Shown in pieces: positions 63,325 through 64,000 of a DNA stretch of 64,000 bases. Each line of letters opens with the position of its first letter. The first letter of the stretch is position 1. Position numbers and translations under genes: made by a program. The notes beneath the pieces are model-generated. The model did no database searches and was not told the DNA's origin. It was given only the letters and a program-made list of their open reading frames with translations. Source of the DNA: Jannaschia sp. M317 (GTDB lineage Bacteria; Pseudomonadota; Alphaproteobacteria; Rhodobacterales; Rhodobacteraceae); the NCBI RefSeq assembly GCF_025141175.1, contig NZ_CP081155.1:2199001-2263000 (forward strand), written 5' to 3'.

Positions 63325-63974
63325 ACCAACAGGCTCAGATGGCTGTCGTCCGCGCTGACCGAGATGGGACGGCGCAGGCGGCGGCAGTCGCGCGCCAGTA
63401 TGCCGAACTGCACCTCCGACCCCTTGAGGTCGTCGGGCAGGGTTCCGCGTCCCAATCCTTGCCAAAGCGGCGCGTCGATTTTCAACCGCTTTGCATCGAC
63501 GTGGAAAACCCAGGCGTTCGGGTTGCGCGACACTTCGACCGTGGCCCCCCAGGGGGTTGCCACCTCCAGGCAGTTCAGCGCGAGGCAGGCCAGCCGCATT
63601 TCGCTGCGCGGATGATCGTCCGTGTCGGTCCATTTGATGCGCGTTCGGGTGTCGCGATACATCGCATGAAGCACGTCCTGCACCTCGCGCGCGGACACCT
63701 GCGGGCCGGTCCCGGCCTTGCCAAAGGCAAGCCGGAAAAACGCGATGCGCGCCAATGCGGCATCCAAAGAGGCGCGGATCAGCGCGATTTCCTCCCCTCC
63801 GCCGCCAGAAAGCTCCAACAATTCCAGGCCGTTCCCGATGGCTCCGATCGGGCTGACCAGGTCGTGACACAGGCGTGAGCCAAGCAAGGCGACAAGATCG
63901 GGCTCGCCCTCAGCGTCGGAATCGTTACCTTTGGACGGAGTATGTCGGCTCAACGGAGGCCCCCTGTGTCGCAA
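63321..63974 (-). CDS. chpT: Histidine phosphotransferase ChpT
   Basis: ChpT receives phosphate from CckA and passes it to CtrA and CpdR. The product has the DHp-like helix with H37 in SRLCHDLVSPIGAIGNGLELLEL (numbered from the TTG at 63974), a second helix LDAALARIAFFRLAFG, and a degenerate HATPase-like domain with LACLALNCLEVATP that does not bind ATP in this family. No ATG is in frame near the start: TTG 63974 and TTG 63953 are options, the latter with AGGGGG six bases before. CckA is 26 kb to the left. Confidence 0.88.
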   Translation of the reverse strand: MRHRGPPLSRHTPSKGNDSDAEGEPDLVALLGSRLCHDLVSPIGAIGNGLELLELSGGGGEEIALIRASLDAALARIAFFRLAFGKAGTGPQVSAREVQDVLHAMYRDTRTRIKWTDTDDHPRSEMRLACLALNCLEVATPWGATVEVSRNPNAWVFHVDAKRLKIDAPLWQGLGRGTLPDDLKGSEVQFGILARDCRRLRRPISVSADDSHLSLLV

Positions 63975-64000
63975 GATCTGAATGGAATGCTGGAACCCGG
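63966..64000 (+). CDS. Start of a gene, probably DUF3553 (partial)
   Basis: A GTG at 63966 preceded by GGAGG at six bases begins VSQDLNGMLEPG and then leaves the window. The pattern (M)s-DLN-x-x-LEPG matches my recollection of the start of the small DUF3553 proteins that lie beside chpT in roseobacters. Twelve codons are too few to be sure. It is divergent from chpT, and the two start regions overlap. Confidence 0.4.
   Translation, partial: MSQDLNGMLEP

Overview
The window is chromosomal DNA from an alphaproteobacterium, almost certainly a Rhodobacteraceae (Roseobacter-group) member. The GC content is high throughout. The gene set is typical of that family: CckA and ChpT of the CtrA phosphorelay, an IscR with a single cysteine followed by a SUF operon, a class-II DAHP synthase, an eukaryote-like NADP isocitrate dehydrogenase, and a LexA box of the alphaproteobacterial GAAC-N7-GAAC type upstream of recA. 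I see no prophage, transposase, CRISPR array, rRNA or tRNA.

Layout. 0-2.3 kb (minus strand): 5' part of fliG, a periplasmic TPR protein and argC. 2.3-5.8 kb (plus): a probable 6S RNA, a YmdB-type phosphoesterase, an SLC13 transporter with RCK domains and a lipoprotein. 5.8-12.6 kb: conserved but poorly understood genes (a family often mislabelled PAPS reductase, a duplicated glycosyltransferase-like protein with a coupled leader ORF, a degenerate M48-like membrane protein), then a DmdB-like acyl-CoA synthetase and a DMT exporter. 12.6-22.3 kb: a fatty-acyl-CoA degradation block (FadB/FadJ-type protein, two tandem SnoaL-like proteins, thiolase, GST, small protein, acyl-CoA dehydrogenase, two MerR regulators with a cluster of TTACGTAA operators, two hotdog thioesterases). 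Two inverted copies of a ~100-bp composite repeat bracket its left half. 22.3-35.5 kb: MATE exporter, pyrD, DUF952, 5'-nucleotidase, a HisKA_2 histidine kinase, SRAP, thrS, a double Usp, guaB, an MBL-fold hydrolase and an RsmB-type methyltransferase.

35.5-47.5 kb: cckA with a CtrA box in its promoter, a sulfotransferase-like gene, recA, alaS, an SMR transporter, a YitT protein, icd, a secreted DUF7282-like protein, an HD hydrolase, a small protein and an alpha/beta hydrolase. 47.5-54.7 kb: the iron-sulfur cluster operon iscR, nifS-like desulfurase, sufB, a small membrane protein, sufC, sufD, a YIP1 protein and sufS, many with overlapping stops and starts. An Irr-type inverted repeat made of rare codons lies inside the desulfurase gene. 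54.7-64.0 kb: glnE, a small protein, a GlxA-type AraC regulator, the class-II DAHP synthase, a PAS_5 protein, yicC-gmk-gamma carbonic anhydrase, chpT, and the first codons of what is probably a DUF3553 gene.

How the parts fit. CckA and ChpT are the first two steps of the CckA-ChpT-CtrA relay; the CtrA-type box before cckA suggests feedback, and weaker CtrA-like sites precede recA and yicC. The MerR pair and its operator cluster sit at the head of the acyl-CoA genes they probably control. The SUF operon seems to combine IscR control at its start with a possible Irr-controlled internal promoter. Most of the window is ordinary core genome; the best leads are small regulatory elements and a few degenerate or uncharacterised families rather than one new large system.
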